From assembly GCF_018131185.1 (NCBI RefSeq), contig NZ_JAFCJE010000004.1, positions 248,001 through 312,000 of the forward strand: 64,000 nt of DNA, read 5' to 3'. Below, one piece after another: positions 36,903 through 45,474 of the stretch (position 1 is the stretch's first letter; each line of letters opens with the position of its first letter). The DNA is from Bradyrhizobium diazoefficiens. GTDB taxonomy: Bacteria > Pseudomonadota > Alphaproteobacteria > Rhizobiales > Xanthobacteraceae. Position numbers and translations under genes: made by a program. The notes beneath the pieces are model-generated. The model did no database searches, was not told where the DNA came from, and worked only from the letters and a program-made list of their open reading frames with translations.

Positions 36903-39221
36903 GTGCGTGGGGCCTTGAAAGACGTGACCGACTTCCAACCTTCTTCGCGTGGAGAAACGCGTCGCCGACAGATTCAGATATTCTTCCTCGGGGCGGTCAG
37001 CGCATTCCCTCTCGTCATTCCCTTCGCTTCCGCGGAGGCCCAGACGCAGATTCCCGCTGTCACCGTCGACGCGCCGGCTGACCGCGTCCGCCCTGCGTCG
37101 ATCGCTCCGTCGCGAAGGGCGGCGACGCGGACCTCGCGAGTCAATCGCCGCTCTGCCGCGCAGCAGGCCGCGCCGACCCAGTCGGCCGCATCGAACGTCG
37201 GTGCGGGCGAACGCGCCAATGGTCCGGTACGCGGATTCGTCGCCACAAGGAGCGGCACCGCCACCAAGACGGATACTCCGCTGATCGAGACCCCGCAGTC
37301 GGTGTCCGTCGTCACCACCGATCAGGTCAGGAATCAGGGCGCAGTCTCGATCGGCGAGGCACTGCGCTACACCGCCGGCGTCAGCGGCGACGTCAATGGC
37401 GGTTCGGACACCCGATTCGGCGCGCTCCAGATCCGCGGCTTCGACACCACCATGTCGGGCCTCTACGTCGACGGCCTGCGGATTCCCTCCAGCAACTACG
37501 TGCATTTCAACGGCCTCGATCCCTACGGCGCCGAGCGCATCGAGGTCCTCAAGGGACCGTCCTCGGCGATGTATGGAGGTAGCGGCACCGGCGGCATCCT
37601 CAACTACGTGACCAAGCTGCCGACGGCGCAGCAGTTCGGCGAAGTCTCGATCTCCGGCGGCAGCTTCAACCGCTATCAGGGCCAGTTCGACATGGGCGGT
37701 GCCGCTAACAAGGAAGGCACCGTGCTGTGGCGCCTGACCGGCGTCGTCCGCGACGGCGAAACCCAGGTCGACTTCACCAAGGACAACCGCGTCTTCATCG
37801 CGCCCGCCGTCACCTTCAAGCCGAACGAGGACACCACCATCACGATCCTGGCCAACTACCAGCGGGATCGGGCAGGGTGGGGCCTGCAGTTCCTGCCGGC
37901 ATCGGGCACGGTGTGGCCGAACAACGGCCGCACCATCCCGGTCTCGTTCTTCGCGGGCGTGCCGGGATTCAACGCGTTCAACACCGAGATCGCGACCGCC
38001 GGTTACCAGCTCTCGCACAATTTCACCGACAACATCACGTTCCGGCAGAACCTGCGCTACGCCTATCAGCACAACGAAGAGAAGGTGTTTTACGGCGCCG
38101 GCTACACCGACGAGCCCGCGGGGCAGCTCGCACGGTTCGGCAGCTATAGCAACTCCTATATCAACTCCTTCGCGGTGGACAACCAGCTGCAAGGCAAGTT
38201 CGTCACCGGCATCTTCAGCCATACCACGCTGGTTGGCGTCGACTACCGCAACACGCAATTCCGCGACACCGCCTTTGGCGTCACCACCTCGGCACCCGAG
38301 ATCAACGTGTTCAATCCGGTCTACAGCTACGACTGGACCATTGGCGGGATGAGCGATAACACCGGCGTCAAGCAGTCGCAGGTCGGCCTCTATGCGCAGG
38401 ATCAAATCAAGCTCGGCCGGCTGTCGTTCCAGCTCGGCGGCCGCCAGGACTTCGTGACGACGCAGCTCGACAGCGATCTGCCCGCCGCGAGTACGTCAGT
38501 ATCGAAGGACGCGTCGGCCTTCACCGGTCGCGCAGCCGTGATGTACAATTTCGACAACGGCATAGCGCCGTATTTTAGCTACTCGGAATCGTTCCTGCCG
38601 GTGCTCGCAAGGGGACAGGGCGGCCAGATGCTCAATCCCGAGACCGGCGTCCAGTACGAGGTCGGTGTCAAGTACCAGCCGATCGGCTGGAATGCGCTGT
38701 TCACGTTCGCCGCCTTCGACCTGACGCGCGACAACGTCGTGACCTATGCGCCGCCGAGCTATCTCGCCGAGCAGACCGGTCAAGTGAAGTCGCGCGGCCT
38801 CGAGCTCGAGGGCACCATGTCGCTCGCCGACGGCTGGAATCTGCGCGCGGCTTATGCCTATGTCGATGCCGTGGTCACGCAGGATCCGGTCAATGTCGGC
38901 AAGGCGCCGGTCACCGTGCCGCTCAACCGTGCTTCACTGTGGAACGATTACACGCTTCAGACCGGGCCGCTCGCCGGCCTCCAGTTCGGCGGCGGCATCC
39001 GCTATGTCGGCGCGACCTGGGGTGACGATGCCAACACGTTCAAGGTGGGATCCGCGACCGTGCTGGACGCGCTGCTCGCCTACACTCGTGACAATTGGCG
39101 CCTCTCTTTGAACGTGACCAACCTTGCCGATACACGCTATGTCGCTGCGTGTTACAGCCTGTCCGGGTGCTTCTACGCGGAGGGGCGCAAGGCGATCGGC
39201 AAGCTGAGCTACCGCTGGTGA
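36903..39221 (+). CDS. TonB-dependent ferric-siderophore receptor (FegA/FhuA-like)
   Basis: 772 aa as opened at GTG 36903; GTG 36924 is an alternative. The N-terminal export signal (about residues 25-45, ending ASAEA-QT) precedes a short TonB-box-like segment, an unusual Ala/Arg-rich linker (about 50-110), the plug domain (TPQSVSVVTTDQVRNQG, GLYVDGLRIPSSNY) and a 22-strand barrel ending in aromatic RW. It moves ferric siderophore across the outer membrane. With the following PepSY gene it resembles Bradyrhizobium fegAB, needed for ferrichrome use. Confidence 0.9.
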   Translation: MRGALKDVTDFQPSSRGETRRRQIQIFFLGAVSAFPLVIPFASAEAQTQIPAVTVDAPADRVRPASIAPSRRAATRTSRVNRRSAAQQAAPTQSAASNVGAGERANGPVRGFVATRSGTATKTDTPLIETPQSVSVVTTDQVRNQGAVSIGEALRYTAGVSGDVNGGSDTRFGALQIRGFDTTMSGLYVDGLRIPSSNYVHFNGLDPYGAERIEVLKGPSSAMYGGSGTGGILNYVTKLPTAQQFGEVSISGGSFNRYQGQFDMGGAANKEGTVLWRLTGVVRDGETQVDFTKDNRVFIAPAVTFKPNEDTTITILANYQRDRAGWGLQFLPASGTVWPNNGRTIPVSFFAGVPGFNAFNTEIATAGYQLSHNFTDNITFRQNLRYAYQHNEEKVFYGAGYTDEPAGQLARFGSYSNSYINSFAVDNQLQGKFVTGIFSHTTLVGVDYRNTQFRDTAFGVTTSAPEINVFNPVYSYDWTIGGMSDNTGVKQSQVGLYAQDQIKLGRLSFQLGGRQDFVTTQLDSDLPAASTSVSKDASAFTGRAAVMYNFDNGIAPYFSYSESFLPVLARGQGGQMLNPETGVQYEVGVKYQPIGWNALFTFAAFDLTRDNVVTYAPPSYLAEQTGQVKSRGLELEGTMSLADGWNLRAAYAYVDAVVTQDPVNVGKAPVTVPLNRASLWNDYTLQTGPLAGLQFGGGIRYVGATWGDDANTFKVGSATVLDALLAYTRDNWRLSLNVTNLADTRYVAACYSLSGCFYAEGRKAIGKLSYRW

Positions 39222-39279
39222 ATTGGAACTGGGGTTCGGCGCTGGGGAGCCGGACCTGACGGAATGAGAGTGGAAGACG

Positions 39280-40572
39280 ATGAGGGCGATATTCGGCAAG
39301 CTGCATCGTTGGGCGGGACTGCTCACGGCAGGCTTCCTGTTCTTCTCCGGCATCACTGGCGCGATCATCTCCTGGGATCACGAGATCGACGACGTCCTGA
39401 ACAGCCATCTGTTCGACGTCACCAGCAAGGGCCCGGCGATTCCGTCGATCGAGCTCGCCAAGATGATCGAGCAGCGCGATCCCCGTGCCCGCGTGGTCTA
39501 CCTCTTCATGACGCCGGAGGAGAGCCACTCGCTGTGGTTCTTCGTCATGCCGCGGATCGATCCGGCTACCGGCAAGCGCTATGCGCTCGACTACAATCAG
39601 ATCTTTCTCGATCCCAATACCGGCGCGGAGCTGGGCCGGCGCTATTGGGGCGCCGTGTGGCCTGTCACAAGAGAGAACCTCGTCTCGTTCCTCTACAAGC
39701 TGCACTACACGATGCACATCCCGGAGTTCTGGGGCAGCGACCGCTGGGGCATGCGCGTGCTCGGCATCATCGCCATCATCTGGACCATCGATTGCTTCGT
39801 CGGCTTCTATCTGACGCTGCCCTCGCGCCGGCGCACCAAGGCGGCGCGGGCACCTGCCGTCACGCGCCAGCTCGAGCGCGGCTTCTGGGCGCGATGGGCG
39901 CCGGCCTGGACCATCAAGACCTCGGGCAGCGCCTACCGGATCAATTTCGACATCCACCGCGCGTTCAGCCTGTGGACCTGGAGCCTGCTGTTCGTGATCG
40001 CCTTCACCGCGTTCTCGCTGAATCTCTATTTCGAGGTGTTCTCGCCGCTGATGAAGATGGTGTCGAATTACACGCCGACGCCCTATGAGCAGCGGCCCTA
40101 CCGCGATCTCGACGACCCCATCGAACCCAAGATGACCTTCGCCGAAATCGCTGCCCGCGCGGCCGCCGATGGCAAAGCACGTGGCTGGACCATCCCGGTC
40201 GGCGCAATCAGCTACGGACCCGCCCATGGCGTCTATGCCGCCGCCTTCTTCCACCCCGGCGACGATCACGGCGCCGGCGGCGTCGGCCCGGCGCAGCTCT
40301 ATTACGACAGCGAGGATGGCCGCCCCATCGGCGAACGGCTGCCCTGGGTCGGCACCGCCGCCGACATCTTCGTGCAAGCGCAGTTTCCGCTGCACTCGGG
40401 ACGCATCGTCGGCCTGTTCGGGCGCATCCTGATCTCGATCATGGGGCTCGTGGTGGCCGCACTCTCGGTCACGGGTGTCGTCATCTGGTGGCGCAAGCGA
40501 CGCGCCCGGGTCCGCGTTCGCGAGACCGCGACAATGCGCTTGAGTGAGCGGCAACTGACGCCGGCGGAGTAG
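39280..40572 (+). CDS. PepSY-type membrane protein (FegB-like, probable siderophore iron reductase)
   Basis: 430 aa. Four membrane helices (about residues 8-30, 155-178, 232-255 and 385-410), with conserved His in HRWAGL, KLHYTMHIP and DIHRAFSLW that could carry haem. A large periplasmic PepSY region lies between the first and second helices. Such proteins sit next to TonB receptors and are thought to reduce siderophore-bound iron. It is 58 nt after the receptor gene, matching a fegA-fegB pair. Confidence 0.85.
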   Translation: MRAIFGKLHRWAGLLTAGFLFFSGITGAIISWDHEIDDVLNSHLFDVTSKGPAIPSIELAKMIEQRDPRARVVYLFMTPEESHSLWFFVMPRIDPATGKRYALDYNQIFLDPNTGAELGRRYWGAVWPVTRENLVSFLYKLHYTMHIPEFWGSDRWGMRVLGIIAIIWTIDCFVGFYLTLPSRRRTKAARAPAVTRQLERGFWARWAPAWTIKTSGSAYRINFDIHRAFSLWTWSLLFVIAFTAFSLNLYFEVFSPLMKMVSNYTPTPYEQRPYRDLDDPIEPKMTFAEIAARAAADGKARGWTIPVGAISYGPAHGVYAAAFFHPGDDHGAGGVGPAQLYYDSEDGRPIGERLPWVGTAADIFVQAQFPLHSGRIVGLFGRILISIMGLVVAALSVTGVVIWWRKRRARVRVRETATMRLSERQLTPAE

Positions 40573-40574
40573 GG

Positions 40575-41465
40575 CTAGACGAAACGATGTTCCGGCAGGC
40601 CCTGCGCGACGCCGTGAATGGCAAGAACATGACCGGCCTGCGGCTCGATGCTCAACTGGCGCGGATCCAGGAACTTTCTCGCCGTCGTGACGTACAGCGT
40701 TTCTAGATCGCGCCCTCCGAAGCACAGGCAGGTCGGATTGGTCACAGGCATCGGGATAATGGTATCGATCTGCCCGTCCGGCCGGTACCGCACGACCCGG
40801 CCGCCCGAGAAGAACGCCGTCCATAGCCCGCCGGCAGCATCGACGCATGCACCGTCAGGTCTTTCCTGAGAAGCGCTATAGTCTGCGAACAAGCGCCTGT
40901 TTCGGATCACGCCGTCATCGACGTCAAAGTCGAACATCCAGGTGCGGTATCGCCGCGTGTCCGTGAAATAGAACGTTCGATTGTCGGGCGCGAACGCAAT
41001 TCCGTTTGTGACGATGACGTCCTCGAAGATGCGCGCCACCTCACCGTCCCCGGTCACGCGATACAGCGCGCCGTTCGGACGATGCAGCTGGTTGTCCATG
41101 GTGCCGATCCACAGGCGGCCGCGGGCGTCCACGCGGCCGTCATTGAAGCGGTTGTCCAGGCCGCATTCGACCTCGCAGAAGTCGGCGGGAGAAGCTTCGT
41201 CGGAAACGCGACGAGAGAGGCGCAGATCCCTCGCAAGGAGATGCGAGCCGTCGGTCGTCAGGGCCTGGCTGCCCAGGAATTGGCAATCGCAGGAGGAAAC
41301 GTGATGGGCGCCCGTCGCCGGATCGAAGGATTGATGACGCCTGCCGTCGATGTCGATCCACCACAGCTTACGGGACCGGTCGCACCACAACGGCGTCTCG
41401 CCGAGAATATCCGCGCTGGCGACCGCGGTCTCAACCCGATGCGCGGGAATCGTAGCCGGGGTCAT
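40575..41465 (-). CDS. SMP-30/gluconolactonase-family lactonase
   Basis: 296 aa from ATG 41465, the start that removes a basic non-family leader. Metal-site motifs are present: Glu in DILGETPLWCD, Asn in VTNGIAFAPDNR, and Asp in ERPDGACVDAAGGLW. These six-bladed propeller enzymes hydrolyse sugar-acid or related lactones with a divalent metal. It is 53 nt downstream of the GntR gene on the same strand, so likely cotranscribed with it and part of the catabolic cluster served by the divergent TRAP transporter. Confidence 0.88.
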   Translation of the reverse strand: MTPATIPAHRVETAVASADILGETPLWCDRSRKLWWIDIDGRRHQSFDPATGAHHVSSCDCQFLGSQALTTDGSHLLARDLRLSRRVSDEASPADFCEVECGLDNRFNDGRVDARGRLWIGTMDNQLHRPNGALYRVTGDGEVARIFEDVIVTNGIAFAPDNRTFYFTDTRRYRTWMFDFDVDDGVIRNRRLFADYSASQERPDGACVDAAGGLWTAFFSGGRVVRYRPDGQIDTIIPMPVTNPTCLCFGGRDLETLYVTTARKFLDPRQLSIEPQAGHVLAIHGVAQGLPEHRFV

Positions 41466-41518
41466 CCAGAATTCCTGTTCCAGCCGTCGATAGCTTGATT
41501 TCCTGGCGGGAGAGGCGG

Positions 41519-42178
41519 TCAGCCGCTCTTCCAGGAGGACAGCGCGTGCGCGACGCAGCCATTGATATGATCGGTGAGGACGGCCTTGGCAGTCTTGATG
41601 TCCCGCTTCAGGGCGCAGTCCAACAGGGCCTTGTGCTGGTTGATCGTCTCGGTGCCGCGATAGCGCAGCGCATAGCGGAAGTATTTGTCGAACACGACCG
41701 AATGGGTGTGCATCAACTCGCGAGAGCCGCAAGCAGAGATCAGCGCCTGGTGAAATTCGCCGTCGTAGCGCTTGCGGAGCTCGGGATCGTCGCCCTCGGT
41801 GCGGACGGTGCGTTCGGTGGCGGCCAGCTTGTGGTGCGCTGAAACCACACGGCCCTCCCACTCAACGTCGCCGGCGCGGAACGACTCGGCCATCGCATGA
41901 TGCTCCAGCAGGATGCGCAGATCGGCGAGCTCCCGCAGATTCTGGATCGAGACAGGCGCCACCTCGAATCCACGTTGACCTTCGGCAACCACAAAACCTT
42001 CGGAGGTCAGACGATTGAGGATCTCACGCAGCGTACTGATGCTGACGCCGTAATCTTCCTTCATGGCATCGAGCCTGAGACGCCCGGATGGCGTAAGCAC
42101 GCCGAAAATGATGTCGGACCGAATGCGCTGATAGCCGCTGTCGCCTGCGGATAGGGGCCGCTCATCAACTGCCGTCAT
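41519..42178 (-). CDS. GntR-family (FCD-type) transcriptional regulator
   Basis: 219 aa. The winged helix-turn-helix (about residues 15-75) includes GVSISTLREILNRLTSEGFV. The C-terminal all-helical FCD ligand domain (about 85-210) has the usual metal-site His/Asp spacing (LLEHHAMAE, FHQALISACGS). It is divergent from the TRAP dctP gene, with 230 nt between starts holding two palindromes. It most likely represses the TRAP cluster until the transported acid, or a product of it, binds. Confidence 0.92.
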   Translation of the reverse strand: MTAVDERPLSAGDSGYQRIRSDIIFGVLTPSGRLRLDAMKEDYGVSISTLREILNRLTSEGFVVAEGQRGFEVAPVSIQNLRELADLRILLEHHAMAESFRAGDVEWEGRVVSAHHKLAATERTVRTEGDDPELRKRYDGEFHQALISACGSRELMHTHSVVFDKYFRYALRYRGTETINQHKALLDCALKRDIKTAKAVLTDHINGCVAHALSSWKSG

Positions 42179-42236
42179 GCTTTCCCGATCCCGCTTGTCC
42201 CGATTGCCGCCCCTCCGGGAGGAGGCCGAACATCAA

Positions 42237-42247
42237 TGTTGACAACA
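42237..42247. promoter_or_regulatory. candidate GntR operator 1
   Basis: TGTTG-A-CAACA is a perfect palindrome of 11 nt, 59 nt upstream of the gntR start. Its layout resembles FCD-type operators (short symmetrical T-G/C-A sites). Confidence 0.4.
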
Positions 42248-42308
42248 ATATAGCAGATCGACGATCCATGACGTATAGCAAAATATCATAGGAAACCGCG
42301 ATCATCAT

Positions 42309-42332
42309 TTGACATGGAAATTCATGTATGAT
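42309..42332 (+). promoter_or_regulatory. TRAP promoter region with candidate operator 2
   Basis: A perfect TTGACA -35 hexamer (42309-42314) overlaps the palindrome ACATG-N6-CATGT (42312-42327). TATGAT follows at 42327-42332, too close to pair with that -35, so the exact -10 is unclear. A regulator bound here would cover the promoter of the TRAP operon. Confidence 0.4.
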
Positions 42333-42408
42333 CTCTAAATAGACGGAGGGCACGAAAGATAATGGCTTAAGCCGCGGTTCGTGCTCGCTTGCAATAGGGG
42401 AGGAAGCG

Positions 42409-43428
42409 ATGAGCTTGTTGGTACGGGCGCTGTCTGCGACGGCGATCTGCGTGGCGCTGACGGTCGGCGCATCTGCTGCCGACGATATTCAGGAGCGCAC
42501 GATCAGGTGGGGCCACCTGAACAATACCGATCACCCCGTCAGCCAGGGCGTGCAGAAATTTGCCGAGATCCTGCTCGCCAAGAGCGGAGGCAAGATGAAG
42601 GTCCGAGAGTTCGCGGCCTCGCAGCTCGGCAATGAGCTTCAGCAGCAATCCGCGCTGCGTGGCGGCACTCAGGAGATGTTGTCGGCCTCGACGACGTCGC
42701 TCGCGACCGTCATTCCCGAGTTCGGCCTCATCGATTTCCCGTTCCTGTTCAACTCGACCGAGCAGGCCGATGCGCTCGGCACTGGCAAGTTCGGCAAGGC
42801 GATGCTCGACACGCTGCCGGCGAAGGGGCTGACCGGGCTGGGTTATTGGGGCCTGGGCTTCCGCAATGTCACCAACAGCACCCGCCCGATCACCAAGCTC
42901 GAGGATTTCGCCGGGCTCAAGCTTCGCGTCATTCCGAATCCGGTTTACCTCGAAAGCTTCAGCGCCTTTAAGGCCAACCCGGTCCCGATGGCCTTCGGTG
43001 AGCTGTATTCGGCCCTGGAGACGCGCACCGTCGACGGCCAGGAGAATCCCTATACAGTCATTCTCTCGAACAAATTCTACGAAGTGCAGAAATACGTCTC
43101 CGCCACAAATCACACCTTCACCCTGAACATCATCCTGGTGAGTAAGGCATTCTGGGACAAGCTCTCGCCGACCGAACAGCGCCTGATGCGCGAGGCCTAT
43201 GACGAAAGCCGCGGTTACCAGAAGGAGCAGACGCGCCTTCAGACCGAGAAGGCGTTGGCGGAGCTGCAGGCCAAGGGCATGCAGTACAATGCGATCGCAC
43301 CCGAAGAGAGCGACCGCATGCGCAAGGCGGTTCACCCCGTCGTCGAAAAGATCTCGGCCAACCTTCGTACCGAGACGGTGAAGCTCTTCAACGAAGAGGT
43401 CGAGCGCATCCGCAAGGACGTGAAGTAG
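42409..43428 (+). CDS. TRAP transporter substrate-binding protein DctP (system 1)
   Basis: 339 aa with a Sec signal peptide (about residues 1-24, cut near ASA-AD). DctP fold; the conserved carboxylate-clamping Arg is in GLKLRVIPNPVY. It captures an organic acid in the periplasm for the DctQM permease. The ligand is not predictable, but the neighbours (lactonase, dehydroquinase-like enzyme) suggest a hydroxylated cyclic or sugar acid. It is separated from dctQ by 75 nt containing a strong stem-loop. Confidence 0.94.
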   Translation: MSLLVRALSATAICVALTVGASAADDIQERTIRWGHLNNTDHPVSQGVQKFAEILLAKSGGKMKVREFAASQLGNELQQQSALRGGTQEMLSASTTSLATVIPEFGLIDFPFLFNSTEQADALGTGKFGKAMLDTLPAKGLTGLGYWGLGFRNVTNSTRPITKLEDFAGLKLRVIPNPVYLESFSAFKANPVPMAFGELYSALETRTVDGQENPYTVILSNKFYEVQKYVSATNHTFTLNIILVSKAFWDKLSPTEQRLMREAYDESRGYQKEQTRLQTEKALAELQAKGMQYNAIAPEESDRMRKAVHPVVEKISANLRTETVKLFNEEVERIRKDVK

Positions 43429-43451
43429 CGGCCTTCTTCGTCACGCAGGCA

Positions 43452-43478
43452 CTGGAGCCGGCGATTGGCCGGCTCCAG
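43452..43478 (+). terminator. intra-operon stem-loop between dctP and dctQ
   Basis: CTGGAGCCGGC (43452-43462) pairs perfectly over 11 bp with GCCGGCTCCAG (43468-43478), with a 5-nt loop. It lies in the 75-nt gap. Such hairpins stabilise the 5' mRNA or partly terminate, giving more binding protein than permease. Confidence 0.6.
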
Positions 43479-43503
43479 CCCTTGATTTGCCCGGACGTTA
43501 CGC

Positions 43504-44013
43504 ATGGCGCGAGCTCTCGACCTCTATTGCACGTTCCTGAAGGCCGTCATCGCCGCCTGTCTTGCGGTCATGGTGGTGCTGGTGTTCGGCAACGTCGTGC
43601 TGCGCTACGGCTTCAACTCCGGCATTGCTATTTCCGAGGAACTGTCGCGGTGGCTGCTGGTCTGGTTGACCTTCCTCGGCGCCATCGTTGCGCTGCGTGA
43701 ACACGCCCATCTCGGCGTCGATAGTCTGGTCCGGATGCTGCCGGCTTACGCCAAGCGCATCTGCTTCGTCATCAATTATTGCCTGATGCTGTTTGCGGAC
43801 TGGCTTCTGCTCTCGGGCAGCTGGCGCCAGACCATCATCAACATCGACGATCGGGCGCCGGCGACCGGCCTGTCGCTCGGGATCTTCTACGCCGTTGGCG
43901 TCGTCTTCGGCGTGTCCGCCGGCGTGATCCTTCTCTACGACCTCTTCCGCGTGCTCAGCGGGCAGGCCAGTGAAGCCGACATGGTGGCCGTCAAGGAATC
44001 GGAAGAGCGCTGA
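43504..44013 (+). CDS. TRAP transporter small permease DctQ (system 1)
   Basis: 169 aa with four membrane helices and the DctQ motif region SEELSRWLLVWLTFLGAIVALREHAHLGVD (about residues 44-72). It partners the large permease DctM in sodium-driven uptake. The dctM start follows 61 nt after its stop. Confidence 0.92.
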   Translation: MARALDLYCTFLKAVIAACLAVMVVLVFGNVVLRYGFNSGIAISEELSRWLLVWLTFLGAIVALREHAHLGVDSLVRMLPAYAKRICFVINYCLMLFADWLLLSGSWRQTIINIDDRAPATGLSLGIFYAVGVVFGVSAGVILLYDLFRVLSGQASEADMVAVKESEER

Positions 44014-44074
44014 TGTTGTCGAACGGAGCTTTGCCGGCCAGCGCTCGCATCCTGCAAACCGGCGGGACCACGCC

Positions 44075-45355
44075 ATGACGATCGCCGTCTTCGCCCTTTC
44101 GCTGCTCGGCGCCATGGCGCTCGGCATGCCAATCGCCTTCGCGTTGATCGTCTGCGGTGTAGCCTTGATGAGCACGATCGACATGTTCGACGCCCAGATC
44201 GTGGCGCAGAACATCATCAACGGCGCGGACAGCTTTCCACTGATGGCGATTCCGTTCTTCATGCTCGCGGGCGAGATCATGAACAAGGGCGGTCTGGCCA
44301 AGCGCATCGTCAATGTCGCGCTGGTCGCCGTCGGGCATTTCCGCGGCGGCCTCGGCTATGTCACCATCCTCGCGTCGTGCATGCTTGCCTCGGTGTCGGG
44401 CTCGGCCGTGGCCGATGCCGCCGCGCTGGCGGCACTGCTGGTGCCGATGATGGTGGCAGCGGGGCACAACAAATCCTATGCAGCGGGTCTGGTGGCGGCC
44501 GGCGGCATCATCGCCCCCGTGATCCCGCCCAGCATCGGCTTCGTTATCTTCGGCGTCACCGCCGGCGTGTCGATTTCCAAGCTGTTTCTGGCCGGGATCG
44601 TGCCCGGCCTGCTGCTCGGAGCGGGACTTTGCCTCGCTTGGGCGTGGGTGGTGCGGCAGGAGAACCTGACGCCGCCGCCCCGGGCCTCGTTGTCCGAAGT
44701 CGTGAAGGCCGTCGTCGATGGCTTCTGGGCGCTGATGCTGCCCGTCATCATCATCGCTGGCCTGCGTTTCGGGATCTTCACGCCTACGGAAGCTGCGGTG
44801 GTGGTCGCCGTCTATTCGCTCTTCGTGGCAACCTGCATCTATCGCGAGCTGAAGCTGTCCCAGCTCTACCAGGTGTTCGTCTCCTCCGCGGTGACGACGA
44901 GCATCGTGATGTTTCTGATCGCAGCGGCGCTCGTGTCGTCCTGGCTCATCACGGTATCGGAGATCTCGACACAGATCGTTCATCTCCTGAAGCCATTCAT
45001 GGGCAACACCACGCTTCTGATGCTGGCGATCATGGTCGTGGTGGTGATCGTGGGAACGGCCCTCGACATGACGCCAACGATCCTCATCCTCACGCCAATC
45101 TTGATGCCTATCATCAAGGCGGCCGGCATCGACCCCGTCTATTTTGGCGTCCTCTTCATCATCAACAACGCCATTGGCCTCATCACCCCGCCGGTCGGCG
45201 TCGTGCTGAATGTCGTCTGTGGTGTCTCCAGGATCAGCATGGAGGAGATCGTCAGGGGCGTATGGCCCTTCATGATCGCGCAGCTGGTCGTGCTGTTCGC
45301 GATGGTGCTATTCCCTGGACTGGTGACGATCCCGGCCAAGTGGTTTGGAGGCTAG
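44075..45355 (+). CDS. TRAP transporter large permease DctM (system 1)
   Basis: 426 aa from ATG 44075, with about 12 hydrophobic segments. Family signatures are FMLAGEIMNKGGLAKRIVN, GSAVADAAALAALLVPMM and IIAPVIPPSIGFVIFG. The frame opens earlier, but the upstream residues are hydrophilic and unlike DctM. It is the ion-coupled translocation subunit. A palindromic repeat starts right after the stop, then the dehydroquinase-like gene follows in the same direction. Confidence 0.94.
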   Translation: MTIAVFALSLLGAMALGMPIAFALIVCGVALMSTIDMFDAQIVAQNIINGADSFPLMAIPFFMLAGEIMNKGGLAKRIVNVALVAVGHFRGGLGYVTILASCMLASVSGSAVADAAALAALLVPMMVAAGHNKSYAAGLVAAGGIIAPVIPPSIGFVIFGVTAGVSISKLFLAGIVPGLLLGAGLCLAWAWVVRQENLTPPPRASLSEVVKAVVDGFWALMLPVIIIAGLRFGIFTPTEAAVVVAVYSLFVATCIYRELKLSQLYQVFVSSAVTTSIVMFLIAAALVSSWLITVSEISTQIVHLLKPFMGNTTLLMLAIMVVVVIVGTALDMTPTILILTPILMPIIKAAGIDPVYFGVLFIINNAIGLITPPVGVVLNVVCGVSRISMEEIVRGVWPFMIAQLVVLFAMVLFPGLVTIPAKWFGG

Positions 45356-45420
45356 GGCATGATCCGGAAAGTGTGCAGCGGCTTTCCGCAAAGATCATGC
45401 GCAAACAATGACTTGAAGAG
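45354..45420. repeat. palindromic intergenic repeat (GCATGATC type)
   Basis: GCATGATC (45356-45363) pairs with GATCATGC (45392-45399), and inside it CGGAAAG (45364-45370) pairs with CTTTCCG (45381-45387). The element starts at the dctM stop. I recognise it as a dispersed intergenic palindrome of Bradyrhizobium. It may reduce read-through from the TRAP genes into the downstream enzyme genes. Confidence 0.7.
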
Positions 45421-45474
45421 CGATGATCTCATCGCGCTTCAGGCGCGTGGCGTTGGCAAGGAGAAACGGGAAAA

